NCBI RefSeq assembly: GCF_000374045.1
Contig: NZ_KB893320.1
Coordinates: 5,537-69,536, forward strand
Direction: 5' to 3'
DNA from: Segetibacter koreensis DSM 18137
GTDB taxonomy: Bacteria > Bacteroidota > Bacteroidia > Chitinophagales > Chitinophagaceae
Length of the DNA: 64,000 nucleotides
The notes beneath the pieces are model-generated. The model had not been told where the DNA came from. It did not search any database and saw nothing but the letters and a program-made list of their open reading frames with translations. This document shows, in pieces, positions 1 to 9,533 of the stretch; position 1 is the stretch's first letter, and every line of letters starts with the position of its first letter. The position numbers and the translations under genes are program-made.

Positions 1-239
1 AGAAGAAAACTAAGATGATTATAAACCAGTAAACTTATTATTTTTGATAACTGCTTTTACAGCAAACTATACAACTCTTCGCCAGCAAAACAGGTGGTCA
101 ATTTGCCACGAAATCAACTGGTGAACTTCAACGAAATATCCACAAAAACAGACCTTTTGGTACCACTTTAAAGTTTTAGATTAGAAAGACGATCTTCAGC
201 GACTTCTATTTCAGCTTACTCTTTTCCTGCTCGATCTGT

Positions 240-430
240 CTCATGTAAGAATAGAATGCCTTGGGCGTTAAGATCATTCACTTAATTAACTCTTATACAT
301 GGCCTTCAAGCCGATCCAATTTCCATACAACAAGTGTATCGCCTTTAGTAAGAGTATTTAATAATTTTATCAATTCAGGTCTTTCACAATTTGCTCGGGA
401 ATTTTCCGAAAAGATCTTATCACATCATGC
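240..430 (-). pseudogene. Decayed serine recombinase (resolvase/invertase) fragment
   Basis: Read on the minus strand, 385 down to 293 gives ERPELIKLLNTLTKGDTLVV followed by WKLDRL. This is the conserved stretch of the Hin/resolvase catalytic domain just before its helical region. A stop follows at 293-295, and beyond it VNDLNAQGILFL in another frame resembles the next part of the same domain. No start codon, catalytic serine region or C-terminal helix-turn-helix survives. The family assignment rests on the KGDTLVVWKLDRL block and is fairly safe; the gene is clearly not functional. It lies about 270 bp outside the left copy of the long direct repeat, so it may be the remains of the enzyme that once moved DNA here (inference). 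Confidence 0.72.
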
Positions 431-845
431 AATTGTCAATGCATCCAAATGCAAATTGTCATTCTGATCCTGCTTTTTGAATCTTATATCACCGTATTTC
501 ATATATTTTAAGATTTTGAAAGCATATTAATAGTTCTATTAAGACAGTCTCTATAAGAAGGCTTTTTAGAAAAAGGTATGCACCATATATTTTTTATAAT
601 TAGATTAATTAAAATAGTTTTTTATAAAGTTTTAGTAGCTTAGTTTTTAAGTAGGAGAGGAGTTTATAGAAAAACGACCGTTTTATTATAACTGCTACGG
701 AACGGTAAAAAATTTAGCGAAAGGTCGATAAGTGCACGAGATAATGTAAGTCGAATTAAACGGTCAGTCTAGCTGTGCTACCGTCAGGGTTCGGGAGGAG
801 ATAGGTACAAATACCACGTATAAAATAATGACCCTATTCACACGT
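431..845. other. Gene-free stretch containing the left direct repeat
   Basis: AT-rich sequence between the recombinase remnant and the end of kup. Apart from the 33-bp repeat at 661-693 I see no supported gene or RNA. A plus-strand open frame from 828 is the shadow of kup and is not counted. Confidence 0.6.
661..693 (+). repeat. Left copy of 33-bp direct repeat flanking the K+ block
   Basis: This 33-base stretch recurs at 13634-13666 in the same orientation with a single mismatch (G versus A at position 9 of the repeat). Its core is AAAACGACCGTTTT (671-684), a 6-bp inverted repeat around AC, followed by ATTATAACT. It lies about 150 bp beyond the 3' end of kup. It could be an attachment or recombination site bounding a mobile unit, or a shared operator for a TetR-type or similar regulator. 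The sequence does not decide between these. Confidence 0.85.
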
Positions 846-2825
846 TTAACTCTCGCGGGAAACGCCTTTATAATAAGCTCTTTTAAGCGATATGTTTGTT
901 ACCGGAGCTACTACCAGTGGCACCTTTTCGAATACAGCCTGGTCAAGGTCTATACCGTAAGCCTCACTATCGGACCTGGCGAGTCTAAGTATATTGAAAT
1001 AGCTGTTCAAAACAAATTTTTCACGGGGGGAAAATTCGTTGTCGTATGACAGGAACCTTTCAAGGATAATAAACTTGAAATCTTTGAGCCCATCTTTATG
1101 TATGTCAATGATACCGTTTGGTATCACTATCTCGTTATTGTTTATCATTTCTTCAACCACCTTTTTTAGCATTATGCCAATCCTGGGCTGTATCCGGAAA
1201 CCCAAATGAAAATCTACCCGTATTACCTTATCCTTAACCAATTCCTCCACTCCATAGTTCATGGTATAAGGGTCATCGGCTCTTTCGAAGTTGATAAACC
1301 AGTACGCATCGGCGCGTTTTACGGGATTACTGAAAATAGAATCCACGATCCTTTTTTCTATCTGTTTGTGGCTCTGCATTTTTGTTAGGTAGACCAAGTG
1401 GGTCGAATATTTTGGAATAGTGCTATCGTTAGATAGGCGCTCGAGTGCAGGCAGAACGTTATTTAAATTTACAAAAGTTAACAGCCGCAAGGTGATCTTC
1501 CGAGCATTATACCACACATACATGGTTGTAATGAGCCCAATTTCGAATACAAGGAAGAACAACCTTTTCAGCAGCTTGACGGCGTTGGCTGCAAAAAAAC
1601 ACGTTTCGACACAAACAAAAGCGGTAATGATAGCACCGACTATCCAGAACGGATAACGTTTTATATAACGTAGAAAGTAATACATAAGGCAAGTGGTCAT
1701 GAGCATGGCAACTGTTATTGAGAAACCGTAAGCTGCCGTCATAGACTCACTGGTTTTGAAATAAAGTACTACCAGCAGGCAACCGGTAAACAGTATCCAA
1801 TTTATGCTGGGAATATAGATCTGTCCCCTGATATTGGTGGGATATTTTACTTTAATACGCGGCCAGAAACCTAAACTGATCGCTTCGCTGATTAGTGTAA
1901 ATGAACCACTGATGAGAGCCTGGCTGGCAATAATGGATGCCAAAGTAGCGATCAGCACGGCGGGCAATAAAAATGAGGTAGGTACTATGGCAAAAAAAGG
2001 ATTAATGCCGCTAAGATTCTGTTTTTGCTGCAACAGCACCCATGCTCCCTGTCCGAGGTAATTGAGAACTAACGTACCCTTTACATAGATCCAGCTTAGC
2101 TGGATGTTCTGCCTTCCGCAATGCCCGAGATCGCTGTACAAAGCTTCGGCACCGGTTGTGCAAAGAAACACCGCACCAAGTAACCAAAATCCGCGTGGAT
2201 GCCCGACTAAAAGTTCAAAGCCGTAGACAGGGTTCAATGCTGCAAAAATCTGTGGATAGTGAATGATCTGGCTGATACCAAGTACTCCCATCATGGTAAA
2301 CCAGATAAACATAATCGGACCGAAAGAAGCCCCAACTACCTTGGTGCCGAACCGTTGAAAAAGAAAAAGCAACAAAATAATAACCAATACAATTTCTATA
2401 ACAAGGGCGTTGCCGGGTACAATATGCTCATGAAGTCCCTTTACCATATTTAACCCTTCTATGGCTGAAGTAACGGTAATTGGAGGTGTTATAATACCAT
2501 CGGCAAGCAAAGTGCCAGCCCCAATAATTGAGGGATAGACTAGGTTCTTTCCATATCTTCTTACCAGCGCATATAAAGAAAATACTCCACCTTCACCATG
2601 GTTATCAGCCTGCAGAGTTATTAAAACGTATTTGAAAGTAGTCTGCAGGGTAAGTGTCCAGAAGATACACGATATAGCCCCATAGACAAGGTCGGTATTT
2701 ATTCCGCCACCTTCTGTAAGAATTGTTTGAAAAGTATACAGCGGAGAAGTTCCAATATCTCCGTAAATAATACCTAATGCAACTAATAAGCCACCAACCG
2801 ATGCCCGTTTAGAGTGAGATGACAT
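846..2825 (-). CDS. kup: Kup-family potassium uptake permease
   Basis: Low-affinity K+ importer of the inner membrane, a proton-coupled carrier of the Kup/HAK/KT family. The 659-residue length fits the family. The N-terminus carries GDIGTSPLY (residues 22-30), the family signature, followed by GEGGVFSLYALVRR; about twelve hydrophobic helices fill the first 430 residues and a soluble C-terminal domain follows. The ATG at 2823-2825 starts right at the first helix, so the start is well placed. It is transcribed away from the kdp genes, with the 300-bp gap before the sigma-54 regulator lying between the two divergent units. Together they give a constitutive-type and an inducible high-affinity route for K+. 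Confidence 0.97.
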   Translation of the reverse strand: MSSHSKRASVGGLLVALGIIYGDIGTSPLYTFQTILTEGGGINTDLVYGAISCIFWTLTLQTTFKYVLITLQADNHGEGGVFSLYALVRRYGKNLVYPSIIGAGTLLADGIITPPITVTSAIEGLNMVKGLHEHIVPGNALVIEIVLVIILLLFLFQRFGTKVVGASFGPIMFIWFTMMGVLGISQIIHYPQIFAALNPVYGFELLVGHPRGFWLLGAVFLCTTGAEALYSDLGHCGRQNIQLSWIYVKGTLVLNYLGQGAWVLLQQKQNLSGINPFFAIVPTSFLLPAVLIATLASIIASQALISGSFTLISEAISLGFWPRIKVKYPTNIRGQIYIPSINWILFTGCLLVVLYFKTSESMTAAYGFSITVAMLMTTCLMYYFLRYIKRYPFWIVGAIITAFVCVETCFFAANAVKLLKRLFFLVFEIGLITTMYVWYNARKITLRLLTFVNLNNVLPALERLSNDSTIPKYSTHLVYLTKMQSHKQIEKRIVDSIFSNPVKRADAYWFINFERADDPYTMNYGVEELVKDKVIRVDFHLGFRIQPRIGIMLKKVVEEMINNNEIVIPNGIIDIHKDGLKDFKFIILERFLSYDNEFSPREKFVLNSYFNILRLARSDSEAYGIDLDQAVFEKVPLVVAPVTNISLKRAYYKGVSRES

Positions 2826-3123
2826 ATGCTGATAAATCTTACACTAAATATACAAACAATAGATAGTATTTAATGTTATTTAAGAATACTTGCTATTGCT
2901 ATTGTCTTCACATTGAGCGATATTAGCTTTTCCAGTGGATCATTATGTGTTACTTGACATCGTTGTCATAAGTTCCCGTAAATCGTTTAACCTGGATTAG
3001 GTCAGCGATCGCAAGGGTACTAATTATTACGGCCATTTCCCTTCTAAGCGTTTCGGCTTTTTTGTGACCTTACCAAAGCCTGATAGAAATTTTCACGCCA
3101 GAAATTACCATCTTTGTTCCTGG

Positions 3124-4461
3124 ATGACAGGAAAAATCCTGCTTATAGACGATGAAGAAAAGCTAAGAAGCCTTTTAGCACGACTGCTGAAACTGGAGGG
3201 TTATGCCATAACCGAAGCAGGCAACTTAAAAGTTGCTCATAAGGCTATAGATACAGAAGAACCGGATGTAGTGCTTTGCGATGTGAAATTACCTGATGGT
3301 AATGGTGTGGACTTTATCACTGAAATAAAGAAGAAACACCCACTTATCGAACTTATCATGCTTACCGCTTACGGCAATATACCTGATGGCATTCAGGCAA
3401 TGAAAAATGGTGCTTTCGATTACATAACAAAAGGAGATGATAACAACAAGGTAATTCCATTGTTAAGCAAAGCAATGGAAAAAGTACAATTGCAAAAAAG
3501 AGTGCTGCAGTTGGAAAGCCTTGTCGGAAGGAAATACAGTTTTGAAAGTATTGTCGGAAGCTCTCAACCAATCAGGTCAGCTATTGAGTTGGCGAAAAGA
3601 GTAGCCCCAACTGAAGCAACCGTCTTATTGTTGGGAGAAACAGGAACGGGTAAAGAAATTTTTGCCCAGGCAATACACAATGCAAGTTCAAAAGTGGCTA
3701 AGCCATTTATTGCTCTCAATTGTGCAGCTTTCTCAAAAGAGTTGTTGGAGAGCGAACTGTTTGGACATAAGGCAGGTGCATTCACCGGCGCAGTAAAAGA
3801 CAAGAAGGGATTAATTGAAGAAGCCAACGGAGGTACATTGTTTTTGGATGAAATTGGGGAGATGCCGGTTGATTTGCAAAGCAAGTTGTTACGGGTATTA
3901 GAAACAGGTGAGTTTATAAAAGTAGGTGATACCAAATCGTCAAAGGTCAGCGTTCGCATCATTGTAGCTACAAACCGAAACTTACTCGAAGAAGTGAAGG
4001 AAAGTAAATTTCGTGAAGACCTTTATTACAGATTGAACGTTTTCACCATTGACCTGCCATCGTTGCGGGAAAGAAAAGAAGATATTGCACTGTTAGCTGA
4101 CTACTACACAAAATTCTTTGCCGCTAAAACAAACAGAAAGATCAAAGGAATTACAAAAGAAGCGTTGAAATTATTGGAAGCACATTCATGGAAAGGCAAC
4201 ATCCGTGAATTAAAAAACATTGTAGAAAGAGCAGTAATATTAGAAGACAGTGAATACCTCACGACAAGTGTATTGCCATTCGACATTCAGAACGATACAG
4301 AAATTGCAGCCAATTCCTTTGACCTGTCTGCAATGGAAAAACAACACATTCAAAAGGTGTTAGCCTTCTCAAAAGGTAACAAAGCAGAAGCCGCCCGTTT
4401 GCTAAATATTGGTCTGACAACACTCTACAGGAAGCTGGAAGAATACGGCATAGCCAAATAG
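3124..4461 (+). CDS. Sigma-54-dependent response regulator of the kdp operon
   Basis: NtrC-family activator of 445 residues. Order: receiver domain with the acidic pair at D9/D10 and phospho-acceptor D53 in VVLCDVKLPDG; AAA+ domain with Walker A GETGTGKE, the GAFTGA loop that contacts sigma-54 and a Walker B LFLDEIGE; C-terminal Fis-type helix-turn-helix (NKAEAARLLNIGLTTLYRKL). The frame is open from 3064, but the ATG at 3124 places MTGKILLIDDEE where receiver domains begin, so I chose it. Being first in the kdp cluster and facing the same way, it very likely replaces KdpE here and activates a sigma-54 promoter for the downstream genes (inference). Its partner kinase would be the product of 11763-13493. 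Confidence 0.93.
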   Translation: MTGKILLIDDEEKLRSLLARLLKLEGYAITEAGNLKVAHKAIDTEEPDVVLCDVKLPDGNGVDFITEIKKKHPLIELIMLTAYGNIPDGIQAMKNGAFDYITKGDDNNKVIPLLSKAMEKVQLQKRVLQLESLVGRKYSFESIVGSSQPIRSAIELAKRVAPTEATVLLLGETGTGKEIFAQAIHNASSKVAKPFIALNCAAFSKELLESELFGHKAGAFTGAVKDKKGLIEEANGGTLFLDEIGEMPVDLQSKLLRVLETGEFIKVGDTKSSKVSVRIIVATNRNLLEEVKESKFREDLYYRLNVFTIDLPSLRERKEDIALLADYYTKFFAAKTNRKIKGITKEALKLLEAHSWKGNIRELKNIVERAVILEDSEYLTTSVLPFDIQNDTEIAANSFDLSAMEKQHIQKVLAFSKGNKAEAARLLNIGLTTLYRKLEEYGIAK

Positions 4462-4472
4462 CCAAACTCTTC

Positions 4473-4504
4473 CATTTTGAAAATGCACCCTTTCATTTTG
4501 AAAG
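4473..4504. promoter_or_regulatory. Paired CATTTTGAAA palindromic motifs, possible activator sites
   Basis: CATTTTGAAAATG (4473-4485) is a perfect palindrome around a G, and CATTTTGAAAG (4494-4504) repeats most of it 21 bp later, two helical turns apart. NtrC-type activators usually bind such paired sites 100-200 bp upstream of their promoter, and the first micropeptide of the kdp operon starts about 150 bp downstream. The second copy overlaps a terminator hairpin, so one of the two roles may be incidental. Confidence 0.4.
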
Positions 4505-4513
4505 GGTTTTTTG
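4488..4513 (+). terminator. Terminator after the sigma-54 regulator
   Basis: CCCTTTC and GAAAGGG form a 7-bp stem around ATTTT, followed by a run of T. It sits 27 bp after the regulator stop codon and separates that gene from the kdp structural genes, which therefore need their own promoter. Confidence 0.75.
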
Positions 4514-4647
4514 TTGCCCGAACCTCGTTCAATTTCCTTCCAATTTCGGCAAAGCCTCACTGGTTAAGCCTTTCATGCCTTTGCTCTTTACTTCATAATA
4601 AGGAGGCATCCCTTTTGGCATTATAGTCTGAAGAAAAAAGATTTGAG

Positions 4648-4791
4648 ATGAAAAGAGAAAAAAACATACAAACAAATTACTACGGGGATGAAGCAGCTAG
4701 TGGCAAAGATTTCCTGATGGTAATAATGGGTTTCCTGGTACTAATTGCATTGTCCTGGATTGCCTATTTCAAGCTAGGCTGGCTGCATTAA
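4648..4791 (+). CDS. Small single-helix membrane protein, first of kdp micropeptides
   Basis: A 47-residue frame beginning ATG AAA AGA. The first 20 residues are charged and polar (MKREKNIQTNYYGDE), the rest is one hydrophobic helix (DFLMVIMGFLVLIALSWIAY) ending FKLGWLH. An A/G-rich stretch 5-15 bp upstream could serve as ribosome site. It has the composition of a real small membrane protein and sits first in the kdp transcript. I do not recognise the family; a role with the Kdp pump is inferred only from position. Confidence 0.6.
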   Translation: MKREKNIQTNYYGDEAASGKDFLMVIMGFLVLIALSWIAYFKLGWLH

Positions 4792-4876
4792 ACGAAAAAG
4801 AAAGATGACCAGTGTCACCTTTGCCACCTACGCTGGTCATTGCAGTTACAAACTTGAACATGTAACATTATATCAC

Positions 4877-4987
4877 ATGCAAAAAGGAAACAAAATATCA
4901 AATGCTGCTTTGATTGTTTTAGCCTCGTTGATAGCTATAAGTCTCCTTTTCATTGTTTTTATTAAAACCAAAATATTCATTCACTAA
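4877..4987 (+). CDS. Small single-helix membrane protein, second of kdp micropeptides
   Basis: A 36-residue frame beginning MQKGNKISNAAL with one strongly hydrophobic helix of about 22 residues (LIVLASLIAISLLFIVF) and a basic tail KTKIFIH. A longer reading from 4805 exists, but its extra residues do not look like protein, so I chose the ATG at 4877. No clear ribosome site. It lies between the 47-residue frame and the 27-residue frame, in the same direction as kdpFABC. Family unknown. Confidence 0.45.
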   Translation: MQKGNKISNAALIVLASLIAISLLFIVFIKTKIFIH

Positions 4988-5000
4988 TAAATAATAAATC

Positions 5001-5084
5001 ATGCTAACGCTGATACTGATTGTTGCCGGCCTCGTCGGCTTCTGGCTTTTTTTCAAATTCATTGACTGGTTCGAAAAAATATAA
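5001..5084 (+). CDS. 27-residue membrane micropeptide before kdpF
   Basis: MLTLILIVAGLVGFWLFF followed by KFIDWFEKI: one helix and a short amphipathic, charged tail. The stop codon is 3 bp before the kdpF ATG, so the two are almost certainly translated together. Size and shape are KdpF-like, but it lacks the KPEKF ending. It could be a second regulatory or stabilising micropeptide of the pump (inference). Confidence 0.6.
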   Translation: MLTLILIVAGLVGFWLFFKFIDWFEKI

Positions 5085-5087
5085 ACT

Positions 5088-5165
5088 ATGACACTACTAT
5101 TCATTATCGCCATCATGGTCTTTATCTATTTATGTTATGTATTGATAAAGCCCGAAAAATTCTAA
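5088..5165 (+). CDS. kdpF: KdpF, small stabilising subunit of the K+-ATPase
   Basis: A 25-residue peptide, MTLLFIIAIMVFIYLCYVLI then KPEKF. KdpF proteins are single-helix peptides of 25-30 residues ending in a (R/K)PE(R/K)F motif, and this one matches both length and ending. It stabilises the KdpABC complex in the inner membrane. It lies 17 bp before the kdpA start, the position usual for the gene. Confidence 0.88.
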   Translation: MTLLFIIAIMVFIYLCYVLIKPEKF

Positions 5166-5182
5166 ACCAATCACAAGTAATC

Positions 5183-6883
5183 ATGACAACAGAAATTGCA
5201 GGCATCATCTTCATGTATGTACTTACCGTTGCGTTGGCTATTCCGCTGGGACGCTATATTGGTAGAGTGTACGAAGGCGATAAGACCTGGCTCGATAAAA
5301 TCTTGCATCCATTAGACAAAATTTTCTTCAAACTCAGCGGTATCAATCCTGCTAAAGAAATGAACTGGAAGCAACACCTAATGGCATTGCTTACCATTAA
5401 CCTGGTATGGTTCATTTTATCAATGCTCATACTGATGAATATGAGCTGGCTACCCCTCAATCCTGATGGTAATCCATCTATGCCGGCAGATCTTGCTTTC
5501 AATACCACCGTAAGCTTTGTCAGCAACACCAACCTGCAGCACTATTCGGGCGAAACAGGGGTTTCGTATTTAGGACAACTAACGCTGATGCTTTTTCAAT
5601 TCATCAGTGCTGCAACGGGTATGGCCGCATGTGTAGCGGTGTTTATGGCAATGAAAGAAAGAACGACAGAAAACCTGGGCAACTTTTACAACTTCTTCGT
5701 TAAATCGTGTACGAGAATATTATTGCCGCTGGCCATTGTAGTTGCATTGATACTTGCGTTCAACGGAACTCCAATGAATTTTGAAGGCAAGGCGCAATAC
5801 ATTTCCATGCAGGGCGATACCGTCCATGTAAGCCGTGGACCGGCAGCCGCTATGATCGCCATAAAACAACTGGGAACGAACGGAGGTGGCTACTATGGCC
5901 CCAACTCTGCGCATCCTTTAGAGAACCCCAATTATTTAACCAACATAGTAGAAAATATCAGTATTATTCTTATCCCGATTGCAATGGTGTTTGCTTTAGG
6001 ATACATTATCAAAAGGCGAAGGTTTGCATGGATGGTGTTTGGTGTAATGACGCTTGGATTCTTTTTATTACTGTTTAATGCGGTTTATAATGAAATGCAT
6101 GGAAACCCGATGATCGGCCAGATGGGTATTTCGCAACCATTGGGGAGCATGGAAGGAAAAGAAGTGCGTTTTGGGCCGGCCGCATCGGCATATTGGGAAG
6201 TAACAACCACTGTTACCTCAAACGGTTCCGTAAATGCCATGCACGACAGCTTTACCCCGCTCGCCGGCATGAGCGCTTTGCTGGGAATGATGGTTAACTC
6301 CTTCTATGGTGGTGTGGGCGTGGGTTACCTGAACTTTTACATCTTCATTATTATTGCTGTATTCATCAGCGGGTTGATGGTAGGACGAACACCAGAGTTC
6401 CTCGGCAAGAAAATAGAAGCAAAAGAGATGAAGATCGCTGCCCTCATTGCACTGCTGCATCCGTTGTTAATTCTTGCGGGAACTGCATTAGCATCGTACC
6501 TGTTTGCGCACAATCCCAGTGCCTATGCGGACTGGTTAAATAACCCGGGGAACCACGGCTTCAGCGAAATGCTCTACGAGTTCACTTCTTCATCTGCCAA
6601 CAACGGAAGTGGTTTTGAGGGCTTGGGTGACAACACCCCGTTTTGGAACATCGCCTGCGGAACAGTGATGTTGCTTGCACGGTTTTTACCCATCATCGGG
6701 CCCGTTGCTATTGCCGGCATTTTGGCAAAGAAAAAATACATTCCTGAAAGTGCCGGTACCTTAAAAACAGATACAAACACATTTGGTGTTATGGTATTTG
6801 CCGTAATATTTATTGTGGCTGCTTTATCATTTTTCCCTGCATTAACTCTCGGACCAATTGCAGAATTTTTTGGAATGAAATAA
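5183..6883 (+). CDS. kdpA: KdpA, K+-translocating subunit of the Kdp ATPase
   Basis: Channel-like membrane subunit that binds and passes K+ through the KdpFABC pump. The four selectivity-filter segments are present: SFVSNTNLQHYSGE, TNGGGYYGPNSAHP, FTPLAGMSALLGMM and FTSSSANNGSGFEG. The length, 566 residues, is typical. The frame is open from 5132 but the ATG at 5183 (MTTEIAGIIFMYV) gives the usual N-terminus and follows kdpF directly. kdpB starts 12 bp after the stop. Confidence 0.97.
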   Translation: MTTEIAGIIFMYVLTVALAIPLGRYIGRVYEGDKTWLDKILHPLDKIFFKLSGINPAKEMNWKQHLMALLTINLVWFILSMLILMNMSWLPLNPDGNPSMPADLAFNTTVSFVSNTNLQHYSGETGVSYLGQLTLMLFQFISAATGMAACVAVFMAMKERTTENLGNFYNFFVKSCTRILLPLAIVVALILAFNGTPMNFEGKAQYISMQGDTVHVSRGPAAAMIAIKQLGTNGGGYYGPNSAHPLENPNYLTNIVENISIILIPIAMVFALGYIIKRRRFAWMVFGVMTLGFFLLLFNAVYNEMHGNPMIGQMGISQPLGSMEGKEVRFGPAASAYWEVTTTVTSNGSVNAMHDSFTPLAGMSALLGMMVNSFYGGVGVGYLNFYIFIIIAVFISGLMVGRTPEFLGKKIEAKEMKIAALIALLHPLLILAGTALASYLFAHNPSAYADWLNNPGNHGFSEMLYEFTSSSANNGSGFEGLGDNTPFWNIACGTVMLLARFLPIIGPVAIAGILAKKKYIPESAGTLKTDTNTFGVMVFAVIFIVAALSFFPALTLGPIAEFFGMK

Positions 6884-6895
6884 AACGAACTAATC

Positions 6896-8947
6896 ATGTC
6901 AGTACATAGAAGAAAAAATAACTTATTTGAACCTAAACAGGTAAAAGAAGCGGTTACTCAATCGTTCAAAAAACTGAACCCGGTTATCCAGTTCCGCAAC
7001 CCGGTAATGTTTACCGTATGGATCGGAACATTGGTGATGGCGTTTGTGAGCGTCTGGATCGCCGCCGGTGAGACCAGCCAGGGAAGCCTGGCCTATAACA
7101 TGGTTATTACGGCCATCCTTTTTATTACATTGTTGTTTGCCAATTTCGCCGAGGCAATTGCAGAAGCAAGAGGAAAAGCACAGGCAGACAGCCTGCGAAA
7201 AGCAAGAGAAGACACGCCTGCTAAAAAAGTATTTTCTGTTGGAGAAATATATGTGGACGAAATAAAAGTCATTCCTTCATCGCAATTGCGGAAAGGTGAC
7301 CTGTTTGTTTGCGAAGCCGGCGATGTGATCGCAATGGATGGCGAGATCGTTCAAGGAATCGCCACTATAGACGAGTCGGCAATCACTGGTGAATCGGCTC
7401 CCGTTATTCGGGAAGCAGGCGGCGATAAATCATCCGTAACAGGCGGAACAAAAGTGTTATCGGATAGGATAAAAGTAAAAGTCACCACAGAGCCAGGTGA
7501 AACATTTTTAGATAAAATGATCGCATTGGTCGAAGGTGCTTCCAGGCAAAAAACGCCCAACGAAATTGCCCTCACCATTTTATTAGCTTCGTTCACATTG
7601 GTGTTCGTTATTGTTTGCGTTACGCTAAAACCATTCGGTGATTATGCCAACACGCCCATTACCATTGGTGCATTCATTTCGTTGTTTGTCTGTCTTATTC
7701 CAACTACCATCGGCGGCCTGTTATCGGCCATCGGTATTGCCGGGATGGACAGGGCGTTAAGAGCGAACGTAATTACCAAAAGCGGCAAAGCGGTTGAAAC
7801 TGCCGGTGACCTTGACACTATCCTTCTCGATAAAACAGGAACCATCACTATTGGCAATCGTAGGGCGACAAACTTTTGGTCTACCGACGGTATTACCGAA
7901 AATGAGTTTATCGAACTCGCCACTTGGGGGTCATTGGCTGATGAAACACCGGAAGGAAAATCAATCGTGGAATTGGCTGCATCGAAGGGTGTTTCTAAAA
8001 CGAAGGAAGCAGGAATGACCTTCATCGAATTTACTGCAGAAACAAGGAGCAGTGGTGTAAACTTAGGCAACGGTACAAATATCCGCAAGGGCGCATTCGA
8101 TGCTATCAGGAAGCTGGTGGAAAAAGCCGGAAATAGAGTGCCGGAAGAAGCATCAGACCGTGTTAAGCTGATTGCAGAGAATGGTGGTACCCCGCTGGTT
8201 GTTTCAAAAAACGGCGAAGTAAAAGGGGTAATCGAACTGCAGGACATCGTAAAGCCGGGAATACAGGAACGGTTTGAACGGCTTCGCAAGATGGGTGTAA
8301 AAACGGTTATGGTAACGGGCGATAACCCGTTAACAGCAAAATACATTGCTGAAAAAGCTGGGGTAGATGATTTTATTGCAGAAGCAAAACCGGAAGACAA
8401 AATGAATTACATCCGCAAAGAGCAACAAGGCGGAAAACTGGTGGCTATGATGGGCGATGGAACAAACGATGCTCCAGCCCTTGCACAGGCAGATGTGGGC
8501 GTTGCTATGAACAGCGGCACACAGGCAGCAAAAGAAGCGGGCAACATGGTAGACCTAGACAATGATCCGACAAAGCTGATAGAAATTGTTGAAATTGGCA
8601 AGCAGCTATTAATGACCCGCGGCACCCTGACCACCTTTTCTATTGCCAATGACGTAGCAAAATACTTTGCCATTGTGCCGGCGCTATTCATAGCGTCAAT
8701 TCCTGCATTGCAAGGCTTAAATATCATGGGCTTGCACAGTCCTGAAAGTGCTATTCTTTCTGCCGTCATTTTCAATGCCATTATTATTCCCTTATTAATT
8801 CCATTGGCATTAAAAGGCGTTGCGTATAAGCCAATAGGGGCAAGTGCATTGCTACGTAGAAACTTATTGATCTATGGCTTCGGCGGCGTGATAGTGCCTT
8901 TCATCGGAATTAAACTGATTGACCTGTTGGTATCTAACTGGTTTTAA
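6896..8947 (+). CDS. kdpB: KdpB, ATP-hydrolysing subunit of the Kdp ATPase
   Basis: P-type ATPase subunit (683 residues) that drives K+ import. Visible motifs: ITGESAPVI in the actuator domain, LLDKTGTIT with phosphorylated Asp 312, [14 protein letters not shown], and the hinge [20 protein letters not shown]. The N-terminal hydrophobic pair and C-terminal helices are in place. Intact and normal in length. It lies between kdpA and kdpC, whose start is only 19 bp after the kdpB stop. Confidence 0.98.
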   Translation: MSVHRRKNNLFEPKQVKEAVTQSFKKLNPVIQFRNPVMFTVWIGTLVMAFVSVWIAAGETSQGSLAYNMVITAILFITLLFANFAEAIAEARGKAQADSLRKAREDTPAKKVFSVGEIYVDEIKVIPSSQLRKGDLFVCEAGDVIAMDGEIVQGIATIDESAITGESAPVIREAGGDKSSVTGGTKVLSDRIKVKVTTEPGETFLDKMIALVEGASRQKTPNEIALTILLASFTLVFVIVCVTLKPFGDYANTPITIGAFISLFVCLIPTTIGGLLSAIGIAGMDRALRANVITKSGKAVETAGDLDTILLDKTGTITIGNRRATNFWSTDGITENEFIELATWGSLADETPEGKSIVELAASKGVSKTKEAGMTFIEFTAETRSSGVNLGNGTNIRKGAFDAIRKLVEKAGNRVPEEASDRVKLIAENGGTPLVVSKNGEVKGVIELQDIVKPGIQERFERLRKMGVKTVMVTGDNPLTAKYIAEKAGVDDFIAEAKPEDKMNYIRKEQQGGKLVAMMGDGTNDAPALAQADVGVAMNSGTQAAKEAGNMVDLDNDPTKLIEIVEIGKQLLMTRGTLTTFSIANDVAKYFAIVPALFIASIPALQGLNIMGLHSPESAILSAVIFNAIIIPLLIPLALKGVAYKPIGASALLRRNLLIYGFGGVIVPFIGIKLIDLLVSNWF

Positions 8948-8966
8948 AGTAAAAATCAAAAAAACA

Positions 8967-9530
8967 ATGAAACAAAATATTTTACCGGCAATACGATTGA
9001 CAATCGTGTGTATGGTGTTTTTTATGGGTGTCTATACTTTAATCATCTGGTTGCCGGCACAGGCAGCGCCGGGTAAGGGGAAAGGTGAAACGGTAATGGC
9101 AAACAACAGGATTGTTGGCTGGAAACTTTTAGGACAAAAGTTTACTGATGACCAATACTTCTGGAGCCGGCCTTCAGTAGTCGATTATCATGCTGACGGT
9201 TCTGGCGGAAGTAATAAAGGGCCAACCAATCCTGATTATTTAAAACAGGTGCAGGACAGGATCGATACATTTTTGGTTCATAATCCCGGTATTCAAAAAA
9301 CCGATATTCCCTCTGACCTGGTGACTGCATCGGGAGCCGGGCTTGATCCGCATATTTCGGTACAAGGTGCGTATGTGCAGGTGAAAAGAGTCGCATCCGC
9401 AAGAAGTATTTCTGAAGCAAAGGTGAAAGCGCTGGTAGATCAACATATAGAGAAGCCACTGCTTGGCTTGTTTGGAACAGAAAGAGTGAATGTGCTGCAA
9501 TTGAATATTGATTTAGAGAGTTTGAAATAA
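8967..9530 (+). CDS. kdpC: KdpC, chaperone-like subunit of the Kdp ATPase
   Basis: A 187-residue subunit with one N-terminal membrane helix and a periplasmic domain. Signature stretches QKFTDDQYFWSRPSVVDYHA, GGSNKGPTNPDYL and SGAGLDPHISVQGA are present, including the DPHIS block near the end. The ATG at 8967 is chosen over an earlier in-frame codon at 8919 that overlaps kdpB. It completes kdpFABC. Confidence 0.96.
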   Translation: MKQNILPAIRLTIVCMVFFMGVYTLIIWLPAQAAPGKGKGETVMANNRIVGWKLLGQKFTDDQYFWSRPSVVDYHADGSGGSNKGPTNPDYLKQVQDRIDTFLVHNPGIQKTDIPSDLVTASGAGLDPHISVQGAYVQVKRVASARSISEAKVKALVDQHIEKPLLGLFGTERVNVLQLNIDLESLK

Positions 9531-9533
9531 AAA

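Noticed and set aside
261-467. Plus-strand open frame as a gene
   Set aside because: It is the opposite strand of the resolvase remnant and has no family, ribosome site or protein-like composition.
828-1049. Plus-strand frame over the end of kup
   Set aside because: Shadow of the C-terminal part of kup.
4600-4632. Sigma-54 -24/-12 promoter before the kdp micropeptides
   Set aside because: The best match (GGC-A at 4605 or TTGGCA at 4615) lacks the GC at -12 with the right 10-base spacing, so I do not list a promoter although one is expected.
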